Positions 41,652-54,235 of a DNA stretch of 64,000 bases are shown piece by piece (position 1 is the stretch's first letter; every line of letters starts with the position of its first letter). The notes below the pieces were generated by a model. The model was given only the letters and a program-made list of their open reading frames with translations, was not told the DNA's origin and searched no databases. Made by a program: the position numbers and the translations under genes. The DNA is from Bacillus paralicheniformis. GTDB taxonomy: Bacteria; Bacillota; Bacilli; Bacillales; Bacillaceae. The stretch is taken from the NCBI RefSeq assembly GCF_001042485.2, contig NZ_LBMN02000012.1, positions 186,001-250,000 on the forward strand, given 5' to 3'.

Positions 41652-44600
41652 TTAAATCATTTCAAGCGATACAGCTGTGCCTTTGCCGCTCGGTTCAGCC
41701 GGATGGACAATCAGCTTCTTCGGCAGCCTGGCCCGAAGTTCCTGAACGTGGCTGATCACACCGACCGACAGATTGTCAGACTGAAGCTTCTCCAATGCGG
41801 TCACGACCGTATCCAGCAAATCCTGATCAAGCGTGCCAAACCCTTCGTCCAAAAAGAAGAATTGGAGCGGATACTCTCCGCGAAGCTGGATCTGTGCCGA
41901 AAGTGCAAGCGCAAGCGCCAGTGAAGTCAGAAACGTCTCCCCACCTGACAGACTCGTAACAGGGCGCTTGACTCCGCCGTTGGCATCGTCCCTCATCACA
42001 AAACCGCCTTCTGAGTCGACTTCAATCGCATACCTCTGTCTTGTCAGTTCGCCGAGTCTTGCAGATGCGTCTCTTGTGACGCTTTCAAGCTGCTCTTCTG
42101 CCAAGTATTCAACAAAGCTGTTTCCTTTAAAGACGGCTTGGAGTTTATCAAGACGGTCGATGTATGTCTGCCATTCAGCCAATGATGCTTCAAGTTCCTT
42201 AAACCTTTTATGGTTCTCGCGGATGACGGCGAGAGCTTTGCCGGCCGCGCCCCTTTCTTCCAAGGCTTTGCTGAATGCCTCCTCAGCTTTGTCCTTCGTG
42301 ACGGCGGCTTTTTCCCAACTCTCCTCAGAAACCGATCTCCCATCAAGCTTTTCCGTAATCCGCTTGATATTGGACTCGCACTGTTTTGTCTGATCCCAAT
42401 GCATTTGAATGTCTTCTTTCAGCCGGGCAAGATCATCGCGGTCTAAAATGCTCGCTTTCACTTCAGAGGCCTTTTCAAACGGTGTACCTCCGGATTTTTC
42501 CTGCCAGATGTCCGCCGCTTTCGCAAGCCTTGCTTCCGCTTCACGCAAAGCGAGCTCACACCCTTTTGTCTGTCCTCTTAAACGGCTGACTTCGGATTCG
42601 GTCTCTTTGAGCCGTCCGTAAAGCGTCTGTTCCTGCTCATGCAGCTTGGCCAATTGCGTTTTCACGTCTTGAAGCTTTTTGTCGATTGCAGCTGTATCGG
42701 GATAGCCCATCAGCTCTTTTTGATAATCGTTTATTTCTTTATTAAGGCTTTCGACAGCATAGCGGAGGTCGAGCTTTTCTTTATCAAGCGCAAACAAGCG
42801 CTCGGTGAGCTTCTCTTTTTGCTGTTCATGTTTTGTGAGAAAGCCGACGCTCGTTTCGATACGCTTTTCGAATTCCTCTGCGGCCAGATCTTTTTCTTCA
42901 ATCGTTTTTTGCCATTTTTCAGCCTGTTCATAAGAGAGGCCGTCGAATTGTTCGCCGAAGCTTTTTCGGCGTTCATTTAACTGGTCATTTAATTCGCGGA
43001 CGCGGTTTTGAAGCCTGTTACGCTCCTTTTCTTCATGGCTGAGTCGCTCGCTGATTTGGTCGCGTTTCTTGCAGAGCTCTTTATATGTGTGAAGGAGCTT
43101 GGACATCCTGCTTTTTGTCTCTGCGAGATCCTGTCTGATTCCTTTCCATTCAAAGCTGATGCGGTTGTACCGTTCGGGAATGGTGCCTTCTTCTATCGAT
43201 GCAGCGGTTTCAGGCAGTTCATGTTTGCTCTTGACTAAAAACGGGCATTCGCTCACCAGGTGGTCGGATTGCTGTTCGAGTGCCACTTTGGCCGAGAGAA
43301 ACTCCTGAGCCAGCGCACCGGCTTCAGCGATGATGGCTTCCGTTTTCTCCAGTTCGGAATCCGCCTCTTTAAAGGACAGGCTTTCTATTCCGACGCGGGC
43401 GGGCATTTCATGATGTACAGATCCGCAGACCGGACAAGGCTCTCCGTCTTTGAGCTGCTTTGCCAGTTCGATTGCCAGCTGATCACGGTTTGCCTGTTCC
43501 CGTTTTGCCGCAATCTCTTCTTTTTTTTGAGATGCCACACGGATGGTCTCAGAGAGCGATCTGTCTGTTTCGCAAACGAGCGCGTACGCTCGTTCGACAG
43601 CGGCAAACAATGCCTCAATGCGTTCGGTTTCAGCTTTTACCTTTTGATCCACCGCTTGCTGTTCTTGCTGGAGCTCTTTAATCAGCGTCTCCTGCTGACC
43701 AAGCCGTTCCTTTTCTAAAGCGGCATCGTTGTTAAGCTGTTGAATGTGAAAAGCAAGCTGATTGGCATTTCGGCAGTTTTTACGCTCTTCGCTAGATACC
43801 TGGACAGATTTCAGCTCCGCTTTCAGCTGATTCTGCTTGGCTGTCCCGCGTTCAAGCAGACTTTTCACCTTGGCCAGCTCGTCTGCCGCATGCTTGATTT
43901 CCTCTTCTTTCAAACGCTGTTCGCGCTGCTTCTTCTCGGCCTCGGCCTGTGCGGCTAGCCGCTTGTTTTCAATTTCCTTCAAAGCGGTGAGCTGTTCTTC
44001 TTGCTTGAGAAGCTCCGGTTCCTTTTCATTTTTAAGACGCCTGAAATCCTCGTACTCGCGTTCTGTTTTTTTATGAAGCTCTTCATATTGTTCTAATTGT
44101 TCCCGCGCTTGTTTTTCTTCCCGGTGTGCGCGTTCGGCATCTTCCCGCGCTGCCAGCAAGGCGTCTGCATAAGGCTTGAGCGTATTTGCCGTTTCGGCGA
44201 GGTGCAGGCGGCTTTCTTTTTCCTGAATCTGTTCCTGTTTCTTTAAAAGCTCCGCCTCTTTTTTCAGATAGCTTTCTTTTTCCTGCTGCAGGTTCCAAAT
44301 CTCCTGATACTCCGCAAAGCGCTGCGCTTCTGCGTCTCGTTCGCGCTTCTTGCTTTGCAAAAGGCTTTCAGCTTCTTCGAGATGCTGTTCCGCCTGTTTC
44401 AGCGCCTCTTCCCCCGCATCGCCCAATCCAGCCTGCTCGGCAAGCATCTCATTTTTTCTGGCCTGCGCTGTTTGCGCCTGTTTCTTCAGTTTTTTGACGA
44501 GCCTGTCCCCGTATTGTTCGAGGTTGAACAGGCGCTGAAGCATCTGCCGCCGCTCCGCTCCTTTTAAGGAAAGAAATTCGGCGAATTTACCTTGCGGCAG

Positions 44601-45044
44601 GACGACTGCCCTTGTAAAATCGTCGATCGTCAAGCCCAGCAGCTCTTCGATTTTCCGGTTTACTTCATTCGCTTTATCGGCCAGAACGATTTGTTCCTCT
44701 TTCATTTCAATGAAGCGGCAGATCGATGTTTTGACCTTGACGGCATCTGTCCGCTTAAAGACCCGTTCCACTTTATAAGCCGTCTCATGGCCTGTCTGCA
44801 GCTTAAACGTAAACGATACGGCAAGCTCATCTTCGGCATGATTCAAAATACCGTGCGTATTATTGGCGGCCCGCTCCACCTTCCCGTACAAAGCGAGAGT
44901 CATCGCGTCAAGAATCGACGACTTGCCGCTTCCGGTCGGCCCGAAGATACCGAATACACCGGCATCGCACAGGCGCTCAAAATCGATCACCTGCTCCTGC
45001 CTGAAACTGTGCAGCCCCTTAATAGACAGAGAAATCGGCTTCAT
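41652..45044 (-). CDS. sbcC: Exonuclease SbcC (Rad50-like ATPase)
   Basis: The 1130-aa SMC-type ATPase has the Walker A GPTGSGKSSILDAM near residue 34, long coiled coils on either side of a zinc hook (CPVCGSVHHEMP, residues ~535-546), the LSGGETF signature and Walker B FFFLDEGFGTLD near the C-terminus. With SbcD it forms the Mre11-Rad50-like nuclease that opens hairpins and blocked DNA ends. It is the last gene of addB-addA-sbcD-sbcC and overlaps sbcD by 4 nt. Confidence 0.95.
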   Translation of the reverse strand: MKPISLSIKGLHSFRQEQVIDFERLCDAGVFGIFGPTGSGKSSILDAMTLALYGKVERAANNTHGILNHAEDELAVSFTFKLQTGHETAYKVERVFKRTDAVKVKTSICRFIEMKEEQIVLADKANEVNRKIEELLGLTIDDFTRAVVLPQGKFAEFLSLKGAERRQMLQRLFNLEQYGDRLVKKLKKQAQTAQARKNEMLAEQAGLGDAGEEALKQAEQHLEEAESLLQSKKRERDAEAQRFAEYQEIWNLQQEKESYLKKEAELLKKQEQIQEKESRLHLAETANTLKPYADALLAAREDAERAHREEKQAREQLEQYEELHKKTEREYEDFRRLKNEKEPELLKQEEQLTALKEIENKRLAAQAEAEKKQREQRLKEEEIKHAADELAKVKSLLERGTAKQNQLKAELKSVQVSSEERKNCRNANQLAFHIQQLNNDAALEKERLGQQETLIKELQQEQQAVDQKVKAETERIEALFAAVERAYALVCETDRSLSETIRVASQKKEEIAAKREQANRDQLAIELAKQLKDGEPCPVCGSVHHEMPARVGIESLSFKEADSELEKTEAIIAEAGALAQEFLSAKVALEQQSDHLVSECPFLVKSKHELPETAASIEEGTIPERYNRISFEWKGIRQDLAETKSRMSKLLHTYKELCKKRDQISERLSHEEKERNRLQNRVRELNDQLNERRKSFGEQFDGLSYEQAEKWQKTIEEKDLAAEEFEKRIETSVGFLTKHEQQKEKLTERLFALDKEKLDLRYAVESLNKEINDYQKELMGYPDTAAIDKKLQDVKTQLAKLHEQEQTLYGRLKETESEVSRLRGQTKGCELALREAEARLAKAADIWQEKSGGTPFEKASEVKASILDRDDLARLKEDIQMHWDQTKQCESNIKRITEKLDGRSVSEESWEKAAVTKDKAEEAFSKALEERGAAGKALAVIRENHKRFKELEASLAEWQTYIDRLDKLQAVFKGNSFVEYLAEEQLESVTRDASARLGELTRQRYAIEVDSEGGFVMRDDANGGVKRPVTSLSGGETFLTSLALALALSAQIQLRGEYPLQFFFLDEGFGTLDQDLLDTVVTALEKLQSDNLSVGVISHVQELRARLPKKLIVHPAEPSGKGTAVSLEMI

Positions 45045-46222
45045 GTTTCATCACCCTCTTCCTGTTCCGATCCTGCGGCGAGCTCCAGAAACAGTTTGAC
45101 GGTTTCCTCATCGGGAACCGCTCCACCGGTTTGTCTTTCATAAAACGCTATAAACCGTTCTTCAATCGGAACGTTTCTGGACCGGATCTTCTCTTCATCC
45201 GAGGCGGCTTCCTCAAAAACCGGACGAATATGGATGATGCCTTGATGCGCTTTTCTCAAACGGTGAATTTCTTCAATCGACAGCTGGTCTGTCAGATGGA
45301 TTTCAAGGTCGATCCACGCGTTTTTGTCCCGCTCTTCCTCCAGCCAGCTGTATACTTGGGACATCCCTTTTTCCGCCTTCCATTTAACGAGCGGTTTTCC
45401 ACTCGTCAAATGGACCTCTTCCCATGATGCCGTTTGACCGGGTGCGGCTTCGACAATGGAGACCGATTTTGCGTATCCCGCTTCAGAAAAGCTGTAGGCA
45501 AGCGGTGAACCTGAATATCTGGCAAGCGTGCGGGCCCGTTTGATCGTCTGCGGGCGATGAAGATGCCCGAGCGCCACATAGGCGGCGTTTTCCGGCAGGC
45601 TTTCCGCAGCCACCGTATATGCGCCTCCGACTTCGATCGGCCGCTCAGAATCCGTCTGGCTGCCGCCCGCCACATAAATATGGCTTGCCGCAATCTGCAC
45701 CGCATCCTTTCTCGCCTTGCCGCACATACGCTGAAAGGTCTGCTTGATTTTCTCATCATACTGGTCGCGCAGCAGTTTTTCGTCAAATGTTTCCGACAGC
45801 ACTTCATTCAGTCTGGACTCGGAAGGATAGGCGAGCGCTGCGACTGACAGGATCTCCCCACTAGAAGCGACTTCTATTTCAACTGGCTCAGTCTTCGGGT
45901 ACCCGATCAAGTGGATGCCATGGTCTGTCGTTAACGGAGAGGCCGCGGAAAGGCGGTCCGGATTATCATGGTTGCCGGCAATCACGACGACCGGACGGTT
46001 TCCTTTGTCAGACAAGGCGGAGAGGCTTTCATAAAAAAGCTGTTCAGCCAGTGCAGGCGGATTCACTGTGTCAAATGCGTCTCCGGCCATGATAACGGCG
46101 TCGATCTTTTCATCTTTTACGATCCTTGTGAGCTCTTCAAGAAAGTCCGCCTGTTCTTTCAGGCGGCTTCTCCCTTCAAGCGTTTTTCCTAAATGCCAGT
46201 CCGCTGTATGTAAAATTCGCAT
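45041..46222 (-). CDS. sbcD: Exonuclease subunit SbcD (Mre11-like)
   Basis: The 393-aa calcineurin-like phosphoesterase shows MRILHTADWHLGK, then GDAFDTVNP and IAGNHDNPDR, the metal-binding motifs of Mre11/SbcD. The start follows AGGTGAGG. It lies between addA and sbcC as in B. subtilis. Confidence 0.95.
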   Translation of the reverse strand: MRILHTADWHLGKTLEGRSRLKEQADFLEELTRIVKDEKIDAVIMAGDAFDTVNPPALAEQLFYESLSALSDKGNRPVVVIAGNHDNPDRLSAASPLTTDHGIHLIGYPKTEPVEIEVASSGEILSVAALAYPSESRLNEVLSETFDEKLLRDQYDEKIKQTFQRMCGKARKDAVQIAASHIYVAGGSQTDSERPIEVGGAYTVAAESLPENAAYVALGHLHRPQTIKRARTLARYSGSPLAYSFSEAGYAKSVSIVEAAPGQTASWEEVHLTSGKPLVKWKAEKGMSQVYSWLEEERDKNAWIDLEIHLTDQLSIEEIHRLRKAHQGIIHIRPVFEEAASDEEKIRSRNVPIEERFIAFYERQTGGAVPDEETVKLFLELAAGSEQEEGDET

Positions 46223-46287
46223 GTGTGCCTCACCTCTCTTTTCATTAAAGCTCCCCCCGAAATCGTCAGGGGGACGCCGGTTTCATA

Positions 46288-49200
46288 TTAAAATAAGAGC
46301 ACATGTCCTCCGTCAAAAAAGTACAGTGCACGCCCTTTGAGCGGCATTTTAATCATCGTTTCAACGGCTCGTGCATAAAGCTGAATTTGTGTTTCGTAAC
46401 GCTTCCTTAAAATCGGTTCGGCCCCTTCGAATCCGTTTCGGTACTTTCCGTGTATCCGGTCGGTTTTGTAATCAAGAAGGTAAAAACCGTCCTCCGTCTC
46501 GAATAAACAATCGATAATTCCCTGTATCAATACAGTTTCGTCGGCTGACTCAAGATCAGGATAAACCTCTTTGGCGGACAGCGTCATGTTAAAGGGAACT
46601 TCCCGTTCGACGCGGCGGGCGCCGAGAAGCTTTTGTCCGATTTCCGTATCAAAGAATGCGAGAATATCGTCTTCCTCAATCGCTGCCCGCTGGTCTTCTG
46701 TTAATAGCTCTTTCTCAACAAGCCTGTCTAGGAGGCGGCTGAGCTCATTCATTTCAAGCGCACGGGTCAGCGGAATATGCTGCATGACGGTGTGCATCGC
46801 CGTCCCTCGTTCGGCCGCGGTCAGGCCTTTTGCCATCATAAAGGACGGCCGTTTAAACAGGAGAGCATCCTTAGTTGGGCGAATCAGCGAGCGGTCGCCG
46901 TACTCATACTCCTTCTGCCTTTTCATTTCTGAGACAGACTGTTTTGTTCGGACTTTGGCGGCGTCTTTGTATGGATATGACCATGTCAGCCTTTCTCTGA
47001 CTTGTTGCTCATACTCAAACGAACCATCGATCGGAAGCCCCATTTGAATTTGGGAGAGCCGGCCGTGTCTTTCTTCACCGGCCTGATCAATATCTTCTGC
47101 TTGAAGATCCGCGGCCGACAGCCAGCTGACCTGAAAGCGCGCCGGATGTTCACGGATCTCATCAATCACCAGCGGCGCGCCGGATTCATCCATATCTCTG
47201 TGTCTCATCAAAGCAGGTCCGATGAAATCCAGGTAAGATTTCGCCTGAAACCGTTCATAATCCGGAAGCAGCCACTCAGACCCCGCCGCTTGTGACCGCC
47301 AGTCGGCAAGCAGCTTTTCTTTATCCTTAGCCGTCCCGACCAGGTACAGCTTTTCCTTGGCCCGGGTAAGAGCGACATACAAGACGCGCAGCTCCTCTGA
47401 TAAAAGCTCGCGGCGGAGCTTTTTCTTCATCGCGATCAGCGGCAGCGTCGGATAGCTGATCCGCCACTTCGGATGAATAAACTTCGTTCCGAAACCGAGT
47501 TCTTTATCCAGCAGATAAGACTTGTTCAAGTCCATCATATTAAAATTCCGTCCGAGACCGGCGGTAAATACGACAGGAAATTCAAGCCCTTTGCTTGAGT
47601 GGATCGTCATCAGCCGAACAACGTCTTCCTGTTCGCTCAGAGCTCTTGCCGTTCCGAGATCATCACCCCGCTCCTGCATCCGCTCAATAAACCTTAAAAA
47701 GCGGAACAAACCGCGGAACGATGTCGCTTCATAGGATCTTGCCCTGTCGTAAAGCGCGCGCAAATTGGCCTGTCGCTGTTTTCCGCCCGGCATTCCGCCG
47801 ACATAATCCAAATACTTCGTATCCCGGTAGATTTCCCAGATCAGCTCTGCCACAGAGTGGTTTTTCGCATACGCTCTCCACTTTTTGAGCAGGGCGTCAA
47901 AGCGGCGAAGCTTTTCGCTGAGCCTTTCATCGCCATCTGCTGCAGCAAGGTATGCTTTCATCGCTTCGTAAAACGGCGCTTTTTTATCCTTGATTCTGAT
48001 CAAGGAAAGCTCATTTTCATCAAGACCTACAACAGGCGATCTGAGAACGGACGCAAGCGGGATGTCCTGATAAGCATTATCGATGATTTTTAATAAAGAC
48101 AGTGTGACCGATACTTCTGTCGCTTCAAAATAACCCGTTGAGAGGTTCGCGTATACCGGGATCCCCTGCTGTTTAAACTCGTCCATAATTTGCGGCGCCC
48201 AAGGCATCGACCGCAAAAGCACCACGATATCACGGTACTGGATGTTCCGTGACGCTTTCGCTTTGGCATCATATACTTGAAATTTTTCTGTTATCAGCCT
48301 GCGGATTTGTCCGGCCATCGCTCTTGCTTCAAGCTGGACCGCCTCAAGCTCTTCAGCCTCTTCATCCTGCGCGCCGCTCTGGTTTTCGATGAGCAGAAGC
48401 TCCGTTATTGTCGCTTTGTTCGACGGATAAGACGCGCCAAGCTTCAATTCGGCCTGTTCGTCATATTCGACTTCCCCGACCTTTTCTCCCATGAGCTGCT
48501 TGAATAAAAAGTTCGTGCTGTCCAAAATATCTGAACGGCTTCTGAAGTTTTTATTTAAATCGATTTTTTGACCGGAACCCGAGCCATTGTCTGTAAAGCG
48601 TTTATATTTCGAGAGGAACAAAAGCGGTTCTGCCAGGCGGAACCGGTAAATCGACTGCTTGACATCGCCCACCATAAACAGGTTCCCCTCATGCTCCTCT
48701 TTGGCGACGAGCTTTAAAATCGCTTCCTGGACCAAGTTCGTATCCTGATATTCATCAACAAGCACTTCATGGAACTGATGGCGGTAAAACTTCGCCGCTT
48801 CGCTCGGCACGGCTTCGCCGGCTTGGTTTTTCCCGGATAAAATCGCAAGGCAGTCGTGTTCAAGGTCTGAGAAATCGACGATCGCTTTTTCCTTTTTCGC
48901 GTCCGCAAACCGCTTGCCATACTCCAACACGAGCTGGACGAGCGTCTGAATGACCGGCTTCATTTCCCTCAAGCTCTCAAGGTGCTGCTCGGGAGTTCGC
49001 ATAAAATAATCGCTTTTCAGCTTTTCAAGTTGCTTTTTCGCGCTGTTGCGGAGATCTGCGGCCTCATCAACCAATCGAGGATCGTACGCATCTCCTTTGC
49101 ACGGCTTCAATCTTTGAAACGAAACGGCCGGTACAAGCTCGTACAGAGCCGAAAAATCATTCTGCTGCTGAATCAGCCTGTCAATCTGCGCTAAATCATC

Positions 49201-49974
49201 GAGGAAATTTTCGGCGCGCGGCGCAGGCCCCCTTGGCTGCTTTGTCAAATCAAGCGCACGCGTCAGCTTTTGCCGCATCCCCTCCAGAACGAGTGCGATG
49301 TCTTCTTTAATGTAAGAATAAAACGGCAGAGCCTCAACTTTCGTATCTGAAGCCGCGTCATACAGATCAACAAATGTGTGAAGCCAGCCTTCCGGATCGG
49401 GATGCGAACGGGAAAACTCGTAGACCCGCTTGACGAGATGCTGCAAATCGAGGTCATGACGGTCTGTCGTATATCTGTCCACAAGTTCAAAAAAGGCCGG
49501 ATCTTGCTTTTTGTATTCTTCTTCAAACAGCTCGTCCAGCACCTCATCGCCAAGCAGCTCGCCTTCCGTCTGATCGGCGATCCGGAAAGCCGGATCAACA
49601 TCGATCAAATAATAGTATTTGCGGATGACTTGAAGACAGAATGAGTGCAATGTTGATATGCTCGCTTTGTTTAATAAAGCAAGCTGTCTGCGCAAATGAA
49701 GCGATCCCGGATTTTCGGCAAGCTCTTTTTCGAGCGCTTCGCCGATCCTGTGCTTCATTTCAGCCGCAGATGCATTCGTAAAGGTGACGACAAGCAGCCT
49801 GTCGACATCTACGGGATGTTCCTGATCCGTTATTTTCCGAATGATCCGCTCAACCAGCACGGCCGTTTTTCCGGAGCCGGCCGCTGCCGCAACTAAAATG
49901 TCCCGGCCGGATGAGACAATCGCCTTCCATTGGTCATCAGTCCAATTGCTGCCCTTCGGTTTAGAAATCTCCAT
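46288..49974 (-). CDS. addA: ATP-dependent helicase/nuclease AddA
   Basis: The ~1228-aa UvrD-type helicase with a C-terminal RecB-like nuclease has Walker [16 protein letters not shown] near residue 35, the DEYQDTN motif near 420, later helicase motifs ([28 protein letters not shown]) and the nuclease motif LLDYKTD near 1190. AddAB resects double-strand breaks to Chi sites for RecA loading. I choose ATG 49974 (MEISKPKG), 9 nt after AAAGGAGG; the earlier ATG at 49983 abuts that site. It overlaps addB by 14 nt. Confidence 0.95.
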   Translation of the reverse strand: MEISKPKGSNWTDDQWKAIVSSGRDILVAAAAGSGKTAVLVERIIRKITDQEHPVDVDRLLVVTFTNASAAEMKHRIGEALEKELAENPGSLHLRRQLALLNKASISTLHSFCLQVIRKYYYLIDVDPAFRIADQTEGELLGDEVLDELFEEEYKKQDPAFFELVDRYTTDRHDLDLQHLVKRVYEFSRSHPDPEGWLHTFVDLYDAASDTKVEALPFYSYIKEDIALVLEGMRQKLTRALDLTKQPRGPAPRAENFLDDLAQIDRLIQQQNDFSALYELVPAVSFQRLKPCKGDAYDPRLVDEAADLRNSAKKQLEKLKSDYFMRTPEQHLESLREMKPVIQTLVQLVLEYGKRFADAKKEKAIVDFSDLEHDCLAILSGKNQAGEAVPSEAAKFYRHQFHEVLVDEYQDTNLVQEAILKLVAKEEHEGNLFMVGDVKQSIYRFRLAEPLLFLSKYKRFTDNGSGSGQKIDLNKNFRSRSDILDSTNFLFKQLMGEKVGEVEYDEQAELKLGASYPSNKATITELLLIENQSGAQDEEAEELEAVQLEARAMAGQIRRLITEKFQVYDAKAKASRNIQYRDIVVLLRSMPWAPQIMDEFKQQGIPVYANLSTGYFEATEVSVTLSLLKIIDNAYQDIPLASVLRSPVVGLDENELSLIRIKDKKAPFYEAMKAYLAAADGDERLSEKLRRFDALLKKWRAYAKNHSVAELIWEIYRDTKYLDYVGGMPGGKQRQANLRALYDRARSYEATSFRGLFRFLRFIERMQERGDDLGTARALSEQEDVVRLMTIHSSKGLEFPVVFTAGLGRNFNMMDLNKSYLLDKELGFGTKFIHPKWRISYPTLPLIAMKKKLRRELLSEELRVLYVALTRAKEKLYLVGTAKDKEKLLADWRSQAAGSEWLLPDYERFQAKSYLDFIGPALMRHRDMDESGAPLVIDEIREHPARFQVSWLSAADLQAEDIDQAGEERHGRLSQIQMGLPIDGSFEYEQQVRERLTWSYPYKDAAKVRTKQSVSEMKRQKEYEYGDRSLIRPTKDALLFKRPSFMMAKGLTAAERGTAMHTVMQHIPLTRALEMNELSRLLDRLVEKELLTEDQRAAIEEDDILAFFDTEIGQKLLGARRVEREVPFNMTLSAKEVYPDLESADETVLIQGIIDCLFETEDGFYLLDYKTDRIHGKYRNGFEGAEPILRKRYETQIQLYARAVETMIKMPLKGRALYFFDGGHVLLF

Positions 49975-52900
49975 CTGTCTCATCCTCCTTTTTCAGCCGC
50001 TCCAAAATCACGTTGTCTTTTTCGGGTTTTAATATCCGGTATTCGTTTTCCTCAAGCGATTCGTCAAACTGGCAGAATGACCGGTACGAACAATATGTGC
50101 ACGGTGTCCGGTCTTTTAGCTTGTAAGGCTCGATCGACACTTTACCGTCTGTGATCTCCTCGCCGGCCTTCTGAAATGTCCGGCGGATATGGCGCCTTAA
50201 TACATGAAAATCCTCTTCTGCAATAACGTCAGAGTCCGAACGGAGCGAGCCGTCTTTTTTTAAGCCTGCGCTGATCATGTTCGACCTGCCTTGTTCCAGC
50301 GTGGTATCCATCAGCTTGACCGCTTCCTGGTCTCCCAAGAGCAGCCCTTTCATCTTGAACTTTTTGAAAATCTCTTTTTCTATTTCATCAAGGCCGAGCG
50401 GCACTGAAGCCTGGATCATCGGATCGTGCACATGAAAATAAAGCACGCCTGCAGGGGATGCCTCCATGCCGAGCCAATCGGTTGAATGTGTGATCGACAA
50501 ATCGAGATATGTCAGCATTTGCAGGGCGAGGCCGTAATACACCTCGGCCAAATCGAGGCCTTTATCGCTTGATTTATAGTCGACAATCCTAAGCAGCAGC
50601 CCTTTTGAGCTCTCCGCTTTATCCACTCTGTCGATCCGGCCGACAAGCTCCATTGTGCAGCCGTTCTTCAAGGTAAAACGCATTGGAGGAAGCGGACCTT
50701 TCCCCCCGAATCCGAGCTCGATGCCGACGGGGGCAAACCCGCTTGCTTTTGCATGCTCGCTTAAAATGCCCGATACCCTGGCAATGATTTTTTGCAGCTT
50801 CTGCTTCACGTAATGATGACGGTTCGAACTGAGCAAAATCTCTTTTTGCAGCTTTGGCGCGAGCCGTTCAACTGCATCGCTTGACAAAGTCTCGCATTGG
50901 GCTTTCGTTAAGTCGCGCCAATCCAGTTTAAGCTCGTGAAGCCGATCTGAAATCAGCTTCAGCGCCGAGTGGAACAGCTGACCGATATCCGGAGCTTCAA
51001 GCTTGAAAAATTGACGTTCCTTCAGCTTTAAACCGTGCGAAGCAAAATGGGAAAACGGACAGGCTTTGAACGTCTCCATCCGCGACACGCTTCCCTGAAT
51101 GTGCTCCCCATATAAATCGCGGCTCACATGCCGGTTCAAGTTTTCGACCTTGTTTCTGAAAAACAGGCTGGACAGGATATTTTGAGAAAAGATGCGGTCA
51201 GGCTCATTCATTAAAAAGTTGTATGTACTCCACCATACATCGCTGATCGCATACTGCCTCGTCCAAATGCCGAGCTGCCCTGCCAAATGGCTCAAGGCGG
51301 CGCCTTTATTCACGAGAAATTCAAGCTGGGCTTCGTCGTCCAGCTGCTCGGGTTCATGAATCAGCATCTTCTCTTCGCCGTCCGGGAACAGCTCATTCAG
51401 CCGTTTCACTACTGTTGAAGGAAGCAGCGTCTTCCCTTCCGAATCTGCGATCGGATAGGAGACATAGAGCTTTTCAGACGGGCTGGAAAGCGTCATATAG
51501 ATCAGAAAATTCTCATCCAAGAGCTGCTCTCGACCCGTCGCAGCCAGCTGTGCGCCGTTTCGTTTCAGCCACTCCCGGTCATCGTCTGAAAGCACGCCGT
51601 CGTCCGCAGGCCTCGCCGGAAGTATACCGTCGTTTACACCGATGAGAAATGTGCATTTCGTGCCGTACATCCTTGAAAGGTCCATATTGCCGATAAACAC
51701 TTGATCAAGAGCGGGCGGAATCAGCGCGAATTTCAAAGACTCCAAGCCGGTTTCAATCATTTGCTGAAATAAAGCAAACGATATCCGCTCTGTGCCCATC
51801 ATTTCAACAAACTCGTCCAACAGTTGAATAACGGCATCCCATACTTGCTCATGCTGGCGCGACTCTGCAATCCTACCGCTTTCTTCGGCCAGCCGCCTTT
51901 CCTGTTCAAGCTTCATCGGAACATCGGCTTCTTCAAGATAAAGGTAAACGGCTTCGGCCATTTCCCTGACGGTTTCAGCTTTTTTCAAGCGCTTCTGCAG
52001 CCTGTGGATCGGTGGAACGATCCAGCCCTTTAGTTCATTGAGCATATTTTCCGTTTCAATCTCTTTGTCTGTCTTGGCAAAATCCTCATCCAGTGAAGCG
52101 TACCTTCTGTAAACAAACGGATCTTTGCTTGTCCATCTGTCTCCTTTAATGCCATACGCAATACAGTAGTTTTCAAGCTGGTCAATCTGTTCGCGCAGCC
52201 GTTCCTTCGGCTGTCCTTCCGGGAATAAAAGTTCCGTTTTGACACAGCGGAACACCGCTTCATACCGCCAGTTTCCTTTAATGATATCAAGCGTCGAACG
52301 GATCAGCTCAATGAGCGGATGATTTTGCATCGATTCCTTGCCGTCTATGAAAAAAGGAAGTTCACAGTCTTTAAAAACTTCTTTTATCGTATCTTTATAA
52401 TCTTCAACATTGCGGGCAATAACGGCGATATCCCTAAGCCTGAAGCGGCCCTGGCGAATTAAAGAATGAATCTCGCGCGCAATTCCTTCAATCTCGGTTC
52501 TTCTGTTCGACGCCTGCATGATGCGGAGCGATTCCGTCGGTCCGCGATACGGTTTTGCAGGACGCTCGTCAAAATAGCGTTCAAGGTGCCGGAGCTCCGA
52601 ATGTTGCTGGTGCCGTTTCGTTTCTTCCAGCCGCACTTCTGACGGATCAAGGCCAAGTTCCTTCGCCTTCTGGTAAAGGTCATAGTACGCCTTCCCGGTC
52701 ATTCTGAACAGATGGAGATCATTCGGGCTGTTTGCCGTAAACGGCTTATCCGCCGTCAGCGAAAACGTGATCTCTTCGGCATGTACCATCAGCTGTTCTA
52801 GTACGCTCATCTCCTGAGGCGTGAATTGGTGAAATCCGTCAACGTAAACGGCAGCGTTTCTAATCTCTTCCGCATACGGAATCTGTTCGGCTAAAAGGGT

Positions 52901-53461
52901 CAAATAATCTTCAGATTGAACATATTGATTCTCCAGATTTTCCTCAAGCTTGCTGTACAAAATATATAAGTCGTGCAATTTATCGGAAAGAATCCGTTCA
53001 TCTTCGTATTCCGACTTGCCTGTCCCTTCCATCATATCCCGGATGCTTTGAGGCGGCAGACAGTGCCGTTTAAATTCGGTCAGCATCCGTTCCACCTGCT
53101 CCGTAAATCCGCTTTTATCGCTTGCGTTTTGATAGACTTTAAACTCGCCCTTATGCTCTTCAATCAGTCTCCGCAGCAGCATCTGAATGCCCGTTCCCGT
53201 CAAGAACGGCCGGTTCATGCCTCCGGTGTGTTGGAGCACTCGCCAGGCAAGCCGTGAAAAACTGTACACTTGGGCGCGGATGGTGCCGCCCAAATCTGGT
53301 GTTTTGCTAAGCTCGTATTCCATTAAAAACGTCATTTGATCCGGGACTAGAAAAATGATCGGTTTTCCGAGCGGTTCATCGCGAAGTTTTTCTCTGATTT
53401 CATTCAGGATAAAGGTCGTTTTCCCACTCCCGGATCTGCCTGATAAAAATACTGCTCCCAC
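49961..53461 (-). CDS. addB: ATP-dependent helicase/nuclease AddB
   Basis: The 1166-aa partner of AddA has the Walker [16 protein letters not shown] near residue 8, a degenerate helicase core used for Chi recognition, and a C-terminal nuclease ([11 protein letters not shown] near residue 962). The iron-sulfur cluster cysteines are seen in KACPFSHFA near 801 and [10 protein letters not shown] near 1121-1130. It is the first gene of the recombination operon. Confidence 0.95.
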   Translation of the reverse strand: MGAVFLSGRSGSGKTTFILNEIREKLRDEPLGKPIIFLVPDQMTFLMEYELSKTPDLGGTIRAQVYSFSRLAWRVLQHTGGMNRPFLTGTGIQMLLRRLIEEHKGEFKVYQNASDKSGFTEQVERMLTEFKRHCLPPQSIRDMMEGTGKSEYEDERILSDKLHDLYILYSKLEENLENQYVQSEDYLTLLAEQIPYAEEIRNAAVYVDGFHQFTPQEMSVLEQLMVHAEEITFSLTADKPFTANSPNDLHLFRMTGKAYYDLYQKAKELGLDPSEVRLEETKRHQQHSELRHLERYFDERPAKPYRGPTESLRIMQASNRRTEIEGIAREIHSLIRQGRFRLRDIAVIARNVEDYKDTIKEVFKDCELPFFIDGKESMQNHPLIELIRSTLDIIKGNWRYEAVFRCVKTELLFPEGQPKERLREQIDQLENYCIAYGIKGDRWTSKDPFVYRRYASLDEDFAKTDKEIETENMLNELKGWIVPPIHRLQKRLKKAETVREMAEAVYLYLEEADVPMKLEQERRLAEESGRIAESRQHEQVWDAVIQLLDEFVEMMGTERISFALFQQMIETGLESLKFALIPPALDQVFIGNMDLSRMYGTKCTFLIGVNDGILPARPADDGVLSDDDREWLKRNGAQLAATGREQLLDENFLIYMTLSSPSEKLYVSYPIADSEGKTLLPSTVVKRLNELFPDGEEKMLIHEPEQLDDEAQLEFLVNKGAALSHLAGQLGIWTRQYAISDVWWSTYNFLMNEPDRIFSQNILSSLFFRNKVENLNRHVSRDLYGEHIQGSVSRMETFKACPFSHFASHGLKLKERQFFKLEAPDIGQLFHSALKLISDRLHELKLDWRDLTKAQCETLSSDAVERLAPKLQKEILLSSNRHHYVKQKLQKIIARVSGILSEHAKASGFAPVGIELGFGGKGPLPPMRFTLKNGCTMELVGRIDRVDKAESSKGLLLRIVDYKSSDKGLDLAEVYYGLALQMLTYLDLSITHSTDWLGMEASPAGVLYFHVHDPMIQASVPLGLDEIEKEIFKKFKMKGLLLGDQEAVKLMDTTLEQGRSNMISAGLKKDGSLRSDSDVIAEEDFHVLRRHIRRTFQKAGEEITDGKVSIEPYKLKDRTPCTYCSYRSFCQFDESLEENEYRILKPEKDNVILERLKKEDETDGDF

Positions 53462-53537
53462 TAAGCCCGTCTCCTTTCTGTTTCTTACTCTTTATTCTAT
53501 CGAAACATCCGCAAAATAACCATTCTCCAAAACTGTG

Positions 53538-53570
53538 AAAAAACCGTATGAGCACTTGCACCCCATACGG
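53538..53570 (-). terminator. Terminator of modAB
   Basis: CCGTATG (53544-53550) pairs with CATACGG (53564-53570); on the minus strand a six-T run follows. It lies just after the modB stop. Confidence 0.85.
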
Positions 53571-54227
53571 CTATTTTTGCTTGAACTGCACAAAAAACAG
53601 CATCAAAAACGAGATGATCGCGATAGAGGCGACCCACATCCATGCCAGCGTCATATTGCCCGAATCGATCGCCAAGTATATCGCCGTCGGCACCGTCTGC
53701 GTCACCCCCGGGATAATGCCCGCAAACATCAGCGTTGCGCCAAACTCGCCAAGCGCCCTCGCAAAGCTGAGCACAATCCCCGTCATGATTCCATTGGATG
53801 CAAGGGGAACGGTGACAAAGAGGAACACCCTCCATTCGTTTGCTCCGTCAACCCTCGCTGCATCCTCGATGTCGCGGTCGACAGCCAGAAATCCGGATTT
53901 TGCAGACTGATACATTAACGGGAACGCGACAACCGCCGCGGCGATCACAGCTGCCCACCAGGTAAAAATAACCGGCGCTTGAAACACGTTTTCAATCAAG
54001 CGTCCGATCACGCTCTGCCTTCCGAAGATCACAATTAAAAAAAATCCGACAACGGTCGGCGGCAGAACGAGCGGCAGCATCATCACCGTCTCGATAATGG
54101 ACTTGCCTTTAAAGTTTCTGTTCGCCAGGAGCCTCGCTGCAGCAGTTCCAAGCAAAACGGCGATGATGCCCGCTGCGGCTGATACTTGGATGGAAATTTC
54201 AATTGGGGATAAGAACTCCTCAAGCAT
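53571..54227 (-). CDS. modB: Molybdate ABC transporter permease ModB
   Basis: The 218-aa permease has five to six membrane segments and the ModB-type pattern MLPLVLPPTVVGFFLIVIFG near residue 50, with the ATPase-contact EAA loop DIEDAARVDGANEWRVFLFV near 140 and GEFGATLMFAG near 165. It forms the molybdate channel. It lies 8 nt after modA. No modC ATPase gene follows in the window. Confidence 0.9.
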   Translation of the reverse strand: MLEEFLSPIEISIQVSAAAGIIAVLLGTAAARLLANRNFKGKSIIETVMMLPLVLPPTVVGFFLIVIFGRQSVIGRLIENVFQAPVIFTWWAAVIAAAVVAFPLMYQSAKSGFLAVDRDIEDAARVDGANEWRVFLFVTVPLASNGIMTGIVLSFARALGEFGATLMFAGIIPGVTQTVPTAIYLAIDSGNMTLAWMWVASIAIISFLMLFFVQFKQK

Positions 54228-54235
54228 AACGGCGG

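Noticed and set aside
41833..44567. Many long plus-strand open frames opposite sbcC
   Set aside because: They are antisense shadows of a high-quality SbcC coding frame and lack ribosome sites and recognisable domains.
46288..53461. Antisense open frames opposite addA and addB
   Set aside because: Same reason: AddA and AddB have full domain sets in the minus frames.
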